Source: Pseudomonas chlororaphis subsp. aurantiaca (GTDB lineage: Bacteria; Pseudomonadota; Gammaproteobacteria; Pseudomonadales; Pseudomonadaceae). From it: DNA of 64,000 nucleotides. Both the position numbers and the translations under genes were made by a program. The DNA is taken from positions 868,001 to 932,000 of the forward strand of contig NZ_CP059162.1 in NCBI RefSeq assembly GCF_013466605.1, in the 5' to 3' direction. Of this stretch, positions 34,475 through 44,266 are shown one piece after another. Position 1 is the stretch's first letter; the number at the start of each line of letters is the position of its first letter. Below the pieces are notes generated by a model. It was given only the letters and a program-made list of their open reading frames with translations, did not search any database and was not told the origin of the DNA.

Positions 34475-34646
34475 CTGTCAAACAGGATTGGGTGGCAGCT
34501 GTACGCGGGTTGACAGACCGGAAGTGTAGGAACCCGGCGCATCCGAGGATGCCCCACGCACAGCCGCCATAGAGAACTGCGCGTGCGAAAGCATGCCGTC
34601 TTTTGGGGCGGTGCGGAAGGTTACACTTTTTTGGCCTGTCAAAGCC
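34475..34646 (-). ncRNA. Candidate structured cis-regulatory leader (copy B)
   Basis: Minus-strand counterpart of the element at 11619-11782. P1 is TGGCGGCTGT (34569-34560) with ACAGCTGCCA (34502-34493). P2 is GCATCC-tc-GGATGC (34552-34539). The middle switch segment CTGTCAACCC (34516-34507) can pair with GGCTTTGACAG upstream (34646-34636) or GTTTGACAG downstream (34483-34475). Relative to copy A, P2 has a C-G to T-A exchange and the switch has two neighbouring exchanged pairs, repeated in all three segments. The upstream segment lies 66 bases before P1 (61 in copy A). Confidence 0.6.
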
Positions 34647-34893
34647 GATCGCTGGTATTCGCGACTATTGAAGGTTATCTCAGCATTTTTAATTGCGTCA
34701 GTTCATTAAGGGCTTAAAGGCGGTAAGGAATGTCTGCTTTGTGTGTACGAAAAATTCTGGACAATTGTTCTTTTCAAAGTCGCAAAGAACCCCAGGCTTC
34801 GAAAGGAAAAATCTGTCCCGGGAATATCGGGATGGAATTGGTCAGAAGTATCAGAGCCAAAACTAAACTGCCACCTCCACTGACGCCGAAAGA

Positions 34894-35181
34894 ATGAAAA
34901 AACTATTGATCGCAGGAGCACTGGTGTTATTGGCCGTGCTCTATATCGGCTACTACGAAGCTCTGGAAGAGGGTGACATCGAGACGATTCTGTTCATCAA
35001 GAAGCATCCGAACTTTCAGGTGAGGTTTTACAACATCCACGCCAATGATGGAGAGATCAGACAAGTCGAACGCCTTACGGAGGAGGAACGGAAGTGGATC
35101 ATCGACTACTGCAGATACAGGCTCGGTATTGAAACTGATTTGAAAGCCCAGGATGACGTTGAGATGTGCAGAAAGAAATAA
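34894..35181 (+). CDS. Small membrane-anchored protein, unknown
   Basis: A 95-residue protein with an N-terminal hydrophobic helix (LLIAGALVLLAVLYIGYY) and a charged 70-residue tail, VRFYNIHANDGEI... to MCRKK. The ribosome-binding site is poor (CGAAAG). It has no homologue I recognise. It starts the A+T-rich accessory region. From the leader copy B (34646) to here I see no other gene. Confidence 0.55.
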   Translation: MKKLLIAGALVLLAVLYIGYYEALEEGDIETILFIKKHPNFQVRFYNIHANDGEIRQVERLTEEERKWIIDYCRYRLGIETDLKAQDDVEMCRKK

Positions 35182-35290
35182 CAGTCTGCTGGATCAGTAA
35201 AAGGTGCAGGTCTTGGATAGATGGCTGGTAGAGCGCAGGTTTGGATCGGCTGTGAGCGCGAGTTGTTTTCCACTACGACTGTTTGTCGAT

Positions 35291-35321
35291 GAAAAAGCGG
35301 AAGGCCTGTCGACCCTCCGCT
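35291..35321 (-). terminator. Terminator of the DUF3606 gene
   Basis: On the minus strand AGCGGAGGG and CTTCCGCT form a short stem followed by TTTTTC, immediately beyond the DUF3606 stop codon. Confidence 0.65.
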
Positions 35322-35328
35322 CGGGTAA

Positions 35329-35505
35329 TCATTTACCTAAATGCGCTTTTACTTTGTCAGCCATGACACCAACTGCCCTGACTGCATCCTTGATTTTCTC
35401 TTTTGATACACCGAAGTGATTGGACCAGTAATTCAACTCATAGGGTTCATTTACATTGATTTTTGATGAGTCCTGGGGCCGACGTTTGGTGAGATCATCT
35501 GGCAT
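35329..35505 (-). CDS. DUF3606 domain protein
   Basis: A 58-residue protein from ATG 35505 with a strong AAGGAGGAAC ribosome-binding site. PDDLTKRRPQDSSKINVNEPYE, WSNHFGVSKEKI and LKxAVxxVG-like KDAVRAVGVMADKVKAHL match DUF3606, a short family found in many soil proteobacteria, often stress-associated. Function unknown. From 35506 to 35708 I see no gene. Confidence 0.85.
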   Translation of the reverse strand: MPDDLTKRRPQDSSKINVNEPYELNYWSNHFGVSKEKIKDAVRAVGVMADKVKAHLGK

Positions 35506-35708
35506 TTTTGTTCCTCCTTGTGTGGGGTGGTGCTGAACAAGGAGGCTAGCAGTGCGGTTCATTGCTGCGAGGTAGAACTGAACAAAACCGATGATCGGCG
35601 TCGTAGACGCCGGCGACCAAGAAGTAATCGCGTTGGTGGCGTGTCAGGCGTATGTCAGGGGAGTGACGCAGTTGGGCTGGCATGACGAGCCAGAGCTGTT
35701 CATTCAGG

Positions 35709-35790
35709 CACAAGAAAGGCGCTTGCGAGAATCGCCAAGTGCCTTTCTTGTCTAGCTTGTTTGATGGAGGCGGGGGGATTTGAGTCCGCG
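35709..35790 (-). repeat. Degenerate copy 1 of the ssrA 3' end plus terminator (old att site)
   Basis: GGCACAAGAAAGGC...GAATCGCCAAGTGCC repeats the ssrA terminator, GTCTAGCTTGTTTGATGGAG and GGCGGGGGGATTTGAGTCC repeat the ssrA acceptor/T-arm end at 39836, with several mismatches. The orientation is the same as ssrA. It is best explained as the left boundary of an element that once integrated at the ssrA 3' end. Confidence 0.75.
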
Positions 35791-35824
35791 GCTAATCAAG
35801 TAGTTACTCGGCTTTCTGCAAGAA

Positions 35825-35845
35825 GGCTGGCATAAAACTGTCATT
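35825..35845. repeat. Boundary-associated 21-base repeat (copy 1)
   Basis: GGCTGGCATAAAACTGTCAT recurs at 37818-37839 (copy 2) and 39737-39757 (copy 3), with consensus GCTkGyATAAArCTGkCATT. Internally it is a direct repeat CTGkCAT-AAA-CTGkCAT. Copies 1 and 2 lie just inside the ssrA-end copies, and copy 3 lies beside real ssrA. It may be a recombinase arm site. Confidence 0.6.
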
Positions 35846-36485
35846 TGCCAGCGATAGCTTTGTGCGCCATCTCGATGGTTTTTTTAATTTCCATACGATG
35901 ACAGTCCTGGTATTTCAGGCCTGAGCTGCAGGGGCAAGGTTGATTATTCTTCGCCCCCTTCTTGAACAAGTTTGGTAGCAACGCTGTGGCCTGATCAAGG
36001 CGCTCTCCGATTACTACCTTCCAAGTTTCTAGTCGTGTACCGTTTGGGATGTGACCAAAGATTGCATGCTTGGCATTTCCCAATGCTATGAAATCATGAA
36101 CCACTTCAGCATCGATCAAGGCTGAGCGAATGTTGTTTATCCTTTCGCCTGTGAAATTGATTTTAGAGTCTGCAATGAACAATATTTGTTTTTCGGTTTT
36201 TGGTGTTACGTCGATTAGTCCATTGGTCGGAGACTCCCACACCGCATGATATTCAGCCTCCGCAAAGTATCCAGGCCATTCCCAAACCTGCCAGCCCATG
36301 ATCTTGCGGCCGCCTTCTTCTTTTACCAAACGCTCCACATTTGAATAGCATTCATTGGGTGCACTGTCAGAGGTGGGCTCTACCGGGACGTAAATTAGTT
36401 CGGCTTCTGGGTTAAGCGAGCGAACAAAATCAAGCGATGGGCTGTCAGGTTTTTTGGGTGTAGTTAGTCTGCCATTATTTCTCAT
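35841..36485 (-). CDS. SEC-C motif protein, unknown role
   Basis: A 214-residue protein ending in a SEC-C zinc-binding motif, CPCSSGLKYQDCH (residues 184-196). The preceding domain contains GWQVWEWPGYFAEAEYHAVWES and ALGNAKHAIFG, which I do not recognise; a nucleotidyltransferase or toxin relation is possible but not shown. Base composition is much lower in G+C than in the core genes. Its stop codon lies inside the boundary repeat at 35825-35845. The gene faces the ssrA copy, as the genes in the next unit do. Confidence 0.8.
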   Translation of the reverse strand: MRNNGRLTTPKKPDSPSLDFVRSLNPEAELIYVPVEPTSDSAPNECYSNVERLVKEEGGRKIMGWQVWEWPGYFAEAEYHAVWESPTNGLIDVTPKTEKQILFIADSKINFTGERINNIRSALIDAEVVHDFIALGNAKHAIFGHIPNGTRLETWKVVIGERLDQATALLPNLFKKGAKNNQPCPCSSGLKYQDCHRMEIKKTIEMAHKAIAGK

Positions 36486-36704
36486 TGATCAGCATCTCTT
36501 TTGATGAGAGTGAGATGCTATCCCCCGTCGATATACCCCGCAAGCTCTCACCTTTGTGCCTGCCGCATCATCTGCTGATTGAACGAGTCCCTTGAAATTG
36601 AAATGATATTGTCGATAAAAAGGCCATCGTTACCGCATTGGTAGCGCTGGCCTAAGATCACTCATTTTGTGTAAGGGTCTCAACCGAAGAGACAGGGAGG
36701 GCGG

Positions 36705-37403
36705 ATGTATCCTGACGATTTCAATTTTTCTGGCTATCTCAAGTTCAGAGTCCATACGGGGGATATCGATTTCTCCGCCCTGGTGGGGGCGCTAAGCGAG
36801 AAAGGCTACATTACCGAAGTCGATTTTCCCGAGGGCGCTGGGCTGTGTTCCAGTCATATGGAAGTACTCAGCCAGGAAGAGTTCGACGCACTCTTCGACT
36901 TCTTCTATCCCGGACGGCTGAACACCATCAGTCTGCACTGCATCGCCACCAATGAGGGTGGAACATACCCTACGGGGGCTTATTCCTACGCGCTGATCAA
37001 CCTAGATGTGCTCTCGGAACGGGAAGGGCTGGATATCTTGGAGCGCGAGAACTATATGAGCGAGTTCTCCGAGTTCGACCTGGGATGGGCCAGAGAAGAG
37101 CTTCTCGAATACCTCAAGGTTTCCATGGGGCGGTTGTCCGAGAAAAGCATTCAGGACGAATTGAAAAGACGCCAAGATAGAGTGCTTCTAATCGAGGGGA
37201 GATTGAAAGCGCTTGGAGTGCTGCCACTGACGGAAGAAGAAAAAGCCTGGCAGGCGCTGGACGAGAAGTTCCCCTTCGCCGGCAGTCGGGATGAGGTCGA
37301 ACTGGATGGGGTGCGTTATATCAGGATTTTCCGCCCCGCCGAAAAAGATCATGAGGGTAAAGTGCTCCAGTGGGCCAGGAGCTGGCGAAGGCTGGGTGAG
37401 TAA
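36705..37403 (+). CDS. Uncharacterised 232-residue island protein
   Basis: Starts at ATG 36705 with GGGAGGGCG before it. No signal or membrane segment. The N-terminal half alternates strands and helices (FSGYLKFRVHTGDIDF, then VLSQEEFDALFDFFYPG), and the C-terminal part from about 145 is a charged helix ending in VRYIRIFRPAEKDHEG. I do not recognise it; it resembles in style the immunity or accessory proteins of islands, which is only an impression. It is the only plus-strand gene in this unit. The gap to 37456 has no other gene. Confidence 0.7.
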   Translation: MYPDDFNFSGYLKFRVHTGDIDFSALVGALSEKGYITEVDFPEGAGLCSSHMEVLSQEEFDALFDFFYPGRLNTISLHCIATNEGGTYPTGAYSYALINLDVLSEREGLDILERENYMSEFSEFDLGWAREELLEYLKVSMGRLSEKSIQDELKRRQDRVLLIEGRLKALGVLPLTEEEKAWQALDEKFPFAGSRDEVELDGVRYIRIFRPAEKDHEGKVLQWARSWRRLGE

Positions 37404-37456
37404 AACAGGGCTTGAAGCGACCGTCACCCCTTTGCCTCCTGACACTGAAGCCAGGC

Positions 37457-37564
37457 CTAGGCCGTCGCCACGTTCTGGAAGATGTGCTCGGTCGCCGCTT
37501 TCTTGGTTCGCTCCACGGCGTCCTGTTTCTCTTTGGGATCAATGCCGTGGGTGAGGAGTCCCAC
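37457..37564 (-). pseudogene. Possible 3' remnant of a lost gene
   Basis: A short minus-strand frame (35 codons) reads GLLTHGIDPKEKQDAVERTK then KAATEHIFQNVATA and stops in TAG. It looks like the coherent C-terminus of a helical protein with no start or upstream body. It lies in the otherwise gene-free 350 bases before ssrA-end copy 2. The parent family is not recognised. Confidence 0.35.
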
Positions 37565-37718
37565 GCGCCTCAACGGTTCTCTTGCGTGCTTGCTGCAATG
37601 AAACCTTGGGGGGAAGGTCCCGAGGCCCATATTGACCCTGTTCTTCGAGTCTCATGGATTGTGCTGGACGCTATCGGATCGTGATGACGCTGAAAGTCCT
37701 ATATTTGCTAGGTTTCAG

Positions 37719-37785
37719 GCACAAAAAAGACGTCCGAAGACGTCTTTTTGTTTGTTTGGTGGGCCGGGGGGATTTGAACCCCCGT
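37719..37785 (-). repeat. Copy 2 of the ssrA 3' end plus a terminator (att site)
   Basis: TTTGGTGGGCCGGGGGGATT followed by TGAACCCCCG matches the ssrA T-arm and acceptor strand with CCA, apart from one deleted base. Just before it GGCACAAAAAAGACGTC-cgaa-GACGTCTTTTT is a rho-independent terminator in the minus direction. Better preserved than copy 1, so probably a younger insertion boundary. The 21-base boundary repeat follows at 37818. Confidence 0.8.
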
Positions 37786-37838
37786 CTAGCTCCTGTATTT
37801 CCAGGCCTCTGGTCAAAAGCTTGGTATAAAGCTGTCAT

Positions 37839-38351
37839 TCAGAAATCGTTGTGACGCTCCTGCGTCTCTCTCCTTGAGTGCAAGTCCGCGATGAATAGGT
37901 AGTTTGACCAGATCACGCCAAAAATAGCCGAGCTTTGAACCAATGTAAGAAAAACAATAAATGCTATTCCTGATGATTCAAAAATTAAATGGCTGCCTTT
38001 GTAAAAGGCTGTGCCGCTGATCATGAGTTTTGCGAAAAAAACTAATGTTATACCTGTCGCTACAGTGGCTGATTCTAAAACGCTACCAACAATGCTTTCC
38101 AGTCTGCGAGTGTCTTCTAAGGTTTTAGTAAAGTCCGCTATCTTTATTTTATCTGGGTCTTGAAGTCTCTTTATTGCATTTGGGTATACAAATGCAATCC
38201 AGATTCCCATAATTGTAAATACCATTCCAGATACTGCAAGCAAGATTGTGCAGTAATCCTTATAGTCGGTATAGGATATATCTAGCTTGAAGCTATAGCT
38301 TAGTATGCCGATGGCTAAGGAGAACGCAGCCATGACAAATATTTTAAGCAT
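37839..38351 (-). CDS. Multi-pass membrane protein of two-gene island module
   Basis: A 170-residue protein with four membrane segments: IFVMAAFSLAIGILSYSF, TILLAVSGMVFTIMGIWIAFV, ATGITLVFFAKLMISGTAF and a last one within FIVFLTLVQSSAIFGV. A charged cytoplasmic loop (KIADFTKTLEDTRRLESIVG) separates the pairs. ATG 38351 overlaps the stop of the upstream gene by eight bases (ATGCTTAA), which is strong translational coupling and suggests a stoichiometric complex. Function is unknown. Low G+C. Its stop adjoins the 21-base boundary repeat. Confidence 0.75.
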   Translation of the reverse strand: MLKIFVMAAFSLAIGILSYSFKLDISYTDYKDYCTILLAVSGMVFTIMGIWIAFVYPNAIKRLQDPDKIKIADFTKTLEDTRRLESIVGSVLESATVATGITLVFFAKLMISGTAFYKGSHLIFESSGIAFIVFLTLVQSSAIFGVIWSNYLFIADLHSRRETQERHNDF

Positions 38352-39411
38352 TCGCTGCCTCCTGTTGCTGCCTTTCATCCTTGCGGATTGGTTCCAGATA
38401 AACATCTCGATTTGCTAGGATGTAATTATACAGCTCTTGAGCCCCAAAAATATCGCTGCCGCCATCGTCAAGTGACATATTTTGAGTGAGTCTATATTTA
38501 CTAGCCCAGACGATGCTATTGGTACCTTCTACCGCGAACCCGGTCCTTTCCCACGATCCAGGCTCATGATCCTCTGCATAGGCTTCAATAATACTTTTGA
38601 TTTCAGCTGGAGTCGGTTTGGATTCGATTCGTAATTCTACCTGCCTACTAGAATTATTCTCCGCGGAAGTGTAAGGGACTTCAAAACGCTGGAAAAATTT
38701 TGCGAACCCGCGCCGTTTATCGACGGCCTTAATTGAGACGGTTTCCCTCTTTATTATGTGGGTAACCTTCTTGGCCAATTCTTTCATTTCGACGGATGAA
38801 GTCGCCAGCGACTTCATCGATAGGTCGAACTGGAAGGAATAACGATAGTTGTCATCCTTGTCCGCCGGGAATTCTATTTTGACAAATTCTTTCTCTGTCG
38901 TGATTTTTTTGGCTTCAGGTAGGTCAACGCGGAGATTAATACAGCCCGTAACCCACTCTTGGAACATTTTAGAGTCAGTTCTAGAGTTGTCGAATTTAAT
39001 TGAGGCGATCATGTTTAACTCTGGAATCACCCAGTAGTAGCAAGGGCGGCCCCATACCATAGGTTTGTTGCTATTGCTTTCAGTTTGTTTGATCGCTTTT
39101 TCGGTTGTTCCATCTGGGTTGATCGTGATTCCATAGAGAGGTCCGTGACGGTCACTATCGCCTTTCCATAATACCAGTAAGTAATCACCATTTACTTTGT
39201 TGAAATGCACTTCATGCCAATAGCATGGCGTTTTGTTACGATATTTTCTCGCATCCCACGGATTGGTCGCTTCAAAGTTTCTTTCTTGCTTCCAGGCAGA
39301 AAGTTTGGAAAAGGTTTCAGCAAGGCGAAGATATTTTGGCTCATCGCTAAACATTCGATAGAGACCGCATTTATCTACGTTGAAAAAATTAATGTAACCA
39401 CTTTTCAGCAT
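38344..39411 (-). CDS. 355-residue soluble protein of two-gene island module
   Basis: Starts at ATG 39411 with GAAGGACAAG before it. No membrane or secretion signal. The sequence contains CYWHEVHFNKVNGDYLLVLW near residue 60, WGRPCYYWVIPE near 115, INLRVDLPEAK near 160 and a helical charged C-terminus (LANRDVYLEPIRKDERQQQE). I do not recognise a family. Low G+C and rare-codon-rich compared with neighbours. It is coupled to the membrane protein gene by overlap. The pair is the main cargo of the unit between ssrA copy 2 and ssrA, and a membrane-linked defence or toxin function is a hypothesis only. Confidence 0.75.
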   Translation of the reverse strand: MLKSGYINFFNVDKCGLYRMFSDEPKYLRLAETFSKLSAWKQERNFEATNPWDARKYRNKTPCYWHEVHFNKVNGDYLLVLWKGDSDRHGPLYGITINPDGTTEKAIKQTESNSNKPMVWGRPCYYWVIPELNMIASIKFDNSRTDSKMFQEWVTGCINLRVDLPEAKKITTEKEFVKIEFPADKDDNYRYSFQFDLSMKSLATSSVEMKELAKKVTHIIKRETVSIKAVDKRRGFAKFFQRFEVPYTSAENNSSRQVELRIESKPTPAEIKSIIEAYAEDHEPGSWERTGFAVEGTNSIVWASKYRLTQNMSLDDGGSDIFGAQELYNYILANRDVYLEPIRKDERQQQEAANA

Positions 39412-39444
39412 CGTCTTGTCCTTCGCGATTATTTTTGACTCCTG

Positions 39445-39723
39445 TCACGGCCTTTTAGTTTTGCTTCGTGAGGAGAGCGCCAAATTATCACTAATTGGTG
39501 GCTTTATGCTATTACTTGGCAGGCATAGCGCCACCACCTGCTGGCACAAAACAATAGCTTCAGCCTTAGCTCCTGAGTCGGTTTCCGCGTGAGGCATCCA
39601 TCTGCTATAGACTCGAGCAATCATAGTCCAATCGGTATGGCCCATCTGCTTTGCAACCCTCATAGGGTGCTCGCCAGCGGATAGCATGATCGACGCATAT
39701 GACGACGGTAGCCTCAGATGAGG
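39445..39723 (-). pseudogene. 3' remnant of a tyrosine integrase gene
   Basis: The frame reads SSYASIMLSAGEHPMRVAKQ, MGHTDWTMIARVYSRW MP, the C-terminal catalytic block of phage/island tyrosine recombinases with LGH-like MGH and the nucleophile Tyr in RVYSRW. The Arg-His of box II (RHTYAS in relatives) is replaced by PSSYAS, and everything upstream is missing. It sits beside ssrA in the orientation expected of an island integrase, so the island has lost its own mobility enzyme. Confidence 0.8.
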
Positions 39724-39784
39724 CGTGGGCTGGAGAGGCTGTCATAAAGCTGGCATTGCCCAGCCAAATCAACCCTAACAGGCA

Positions 39785-39818
39785 CAAAAAAGGCACTTGC
39801 GATAATCGCTAAGTGCCT
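39785..39818 (-). terminator. ssrA terminator
   Basis: On the minus strand AGGCACTTAGCGA-tta-TCGCAAGTGCCT is followed by TTTTTTG. It starts 18 bases beyond the tmRNA CCA end. Confidence 0.9.
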
Positions 39819-39835
39819 GATCTGTCTAGCTTATT

Positions 39836-40227
39836 TGGTGGAGCCGGGGGGATTTGAACCCCCGTCCGCCAGTACTCCGCTGTCGGTACTACATGCGTAG
39901 CCGTGTCTATTGAGTTAACCCTCAGCGACCCGACGGGCAGGGTGCTTTGGGCGAGTTGTGTAAGTTTTAGCCGCTTCGTCCACAACGTACTGCACGGCGA
40001 TTCTGTTCTGTATGACAATCATTTCGGGTTTACAGACATCCCCTGATGATTGCTGGACCCGAAGGTACCAGAAGGAAGGCTAGCGCCGCTTACGCAGCGA
40101 GAGCGTATTCCCCGTAGGTTTCGTCATTGGCAACTATAGGAAGTTGCAACAGTGGATTTACGAGTTCTGTTACCAACTCGGCATGCACCTAAAGTTTCGC
40201 AACCGGCGTCGAATCCTAAACGGCCCC
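39836..40227 (-). ncRNA. ssrA: tmRNA (transfer-messenger RNA)
   Basis: 392 bases on the minus strand. The 5' end is GGGGCCGTTTAGGATTCGAC and the 3' end CCCCCGGCTCCACCA, which pair to form the alanyl-tRNA-like acceptor; the T-arm is GGGGGTTCAAATCCCCC and the 5' side contains GGATTCGACG. The tag frame runs from 40131 to 40090 and encodes ANDETYGEYALAA followed by TAA. It rescues stalled ribosomes with SmpB, encoded about 9.3 kb away. The 3' end has served as an integration site, shown by the extra copies at 35709 and 37719. An inverted repeat AACCTGCTG..CAGCAGGTT lies immediately upstream (40229-40254). Confidence 0.97.
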
Positions 40228-40306
40228 GAACCTGCTGTGCATTACCAGCAGGTTTGTACAGTCTACGCCAAAATGGCCCGCAAGGCCATCCCGAAGGCGG
40301 GGCCGG

Positions 40307-40594
40307 TTAGCCGCCGCCTTCACCCTTGGTGCTGTTCTGGATGGTCTGGATCGCGCGGGTGGTCAGGGCGATGCATTCCTTGGTGCCTTCCTCGGTGTTT
40401 TTCGCCTGGGCTGCCTGGGCTTGTTGCACGGTGGCGTCGATGTTGGCTTGCAGGTCCGCGGCCTGGATGCTGGTCCGTGCATCGCGGATGGTTTGCAGGT
40501 TCATCTGGCACAGGTCTTCCTGGTTCCCGGCGAAGCTGGGGGAAGCCAGGATCGAAGCGGTGACGAACAGGCCTGACAGTACAGAGCGTTTCAT
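40307..40594 (-). CDS. Small exported protein of unknown function
   Basis: A 95-residue protein from ATG 40594 with GTTCAAGGAGACGC before it. The signal peptide (SVLSGLFVTASILASPSFA) is cleaved near residue 23, leaving about 70 polar, Gln/Ala/Thr-rich helical residues with two cysteines (LCQMNLQ and KECIAL) that could form a disulphide in the periplasm. Family not recognised. It lies between ssrA and the lactate operon; a hairpin AAGCTCCCG..CGGGAGCTT at 40662-40683 is upstream. Confidence 0.8.
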   Translation of the reverse strand: MKRSVLSGLFVTASILASPSFAGNQEDLCQMNLQTIRDARTSIQAADLQANIDATVQQAQAAQAKNTEEGTKECIALTTRAIQTIQNSTKGEGGG

Positions 40595-40750
40595 ATGCGT
40601 CTCCTTGAACCGAAGGGCCAGGCGCTGCTGGCCATCAGCCCGAACTGCCGAGATTTCAGGAAGCTCCCGTTTTCGGGAGCTTGATCTGTGGACTGCGGTG
40701 GTGGGGCAGGGTTCTATTTTTCTGACCGGCGTCACTGCACATCCAGGTAC

Positions 40751-40777
40751 AAAAAAGGGGCGAAACGCCCCTTTTTT
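40751..40777 (-). terminator. Terminator of the lactate operon
   Basis: AAAAAAGGGGCG-aaa-CGCCCCTTTTTT is a perfect stem with T-tract, ten bases beyond the last gene of the lldP-lutABC-dld unit. Confidence 0.93.
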
Positions 40778-40787
40778 GCCGTGCAGC

Positions 40788-43594
<2,807 letters not shown>

Positions 43595-43598
<4 letters not shown>

Positions 43599-44266
43599 TG
43601 GTCCTCCAGGATCAGCACCACCAGGTCTTTCGGGCCGTGGGCGCCGTACGCCAGGACCTGCTCGATATCGGCGGTCTTCGACGGGCCGGACACCAGCAGG
43701 GCGTTGGTCGGCATACCCTGGGCCCAGGCGTATTCCTGCTGGACCTGATAGAAGTTGTTGCGGATTTCGCTGGCCTTGAGCAGGGCGAAATGCACCGGCG
43801 GCACCAGGCTCATCAGCCGCGGCTCTTCGCGGGTCGGCCAGAGGATCAGGCTGCCGGTGGCGGCGATGGCGCCGAGGGTGGTGGTGAGGCTGGCCGGGGT
43901 GTCGTTGAACAGCTCGGCTTTCCACTCCTCGACCGGCCGATCGTAGGCCTTTAACGTCGGCAGCCCGGGATGCTCGGCCCAGTATTGGCTGACGTGCTGG
44001 CCGTGGGGCGTGGTCGGGGCGATCAGCAGGCTCGGCAACTGGCGCTCGCCCAGCAGGCGGGCGAGCAGCGCTGGCCAATCCTGGCCGGTGGTCTGGTGGA
44101 TTTCGGTGTGCACCGCTTCCATCTGCTTACGCAACTGCGGGATGCGCTGTTCCGGGCTGTAGGTATAAGGCTCGGTGACCAGCGCCTCATCGAAGTTATC
44201 CACAATCGGCGTGGTACCGGTCAGGCTGTTGCGCAGCTTGCCGAGGATGTTCTGTTTGGCGCTCAT
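43595..44266 (-). CDS. lutC: L-lactate utilisation protein LutC
   Basis: A 223-residue LUD-domain protein (YkgG/LldG). It opens MSAKQNILGKLRNSL and contains ATGSLILWPTREEPRL and GPSKTADIEQVLAYGAHGPKDL, the conserved terminal motif. ATG 44266 has CAGGGAGAACG before it. It is a subunit of the LutABC iron-sulphur L-lactate dehydrogenase, overlapping both neighbours by four bases, so translation is coupled. Confidence 0.94.

Noticed and set aside
34706..34921. A 71-codon minus-strand frame beginning MLLRSIVFSFFRR
   Set aside because: Its end overlaps the start of the better-supported plus-strand gene at 34894, it lacks a ribosome-binding site and the composition is not convincing.
37756..37815. 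The ssrA-like segment as a possible tRNA gene
   Set aside because: Only the T-arm and acceptor 3' strand are present; the 5' acceptor strand and anticodon arm are missing, so it is a duplicated 3' end and not a gene.
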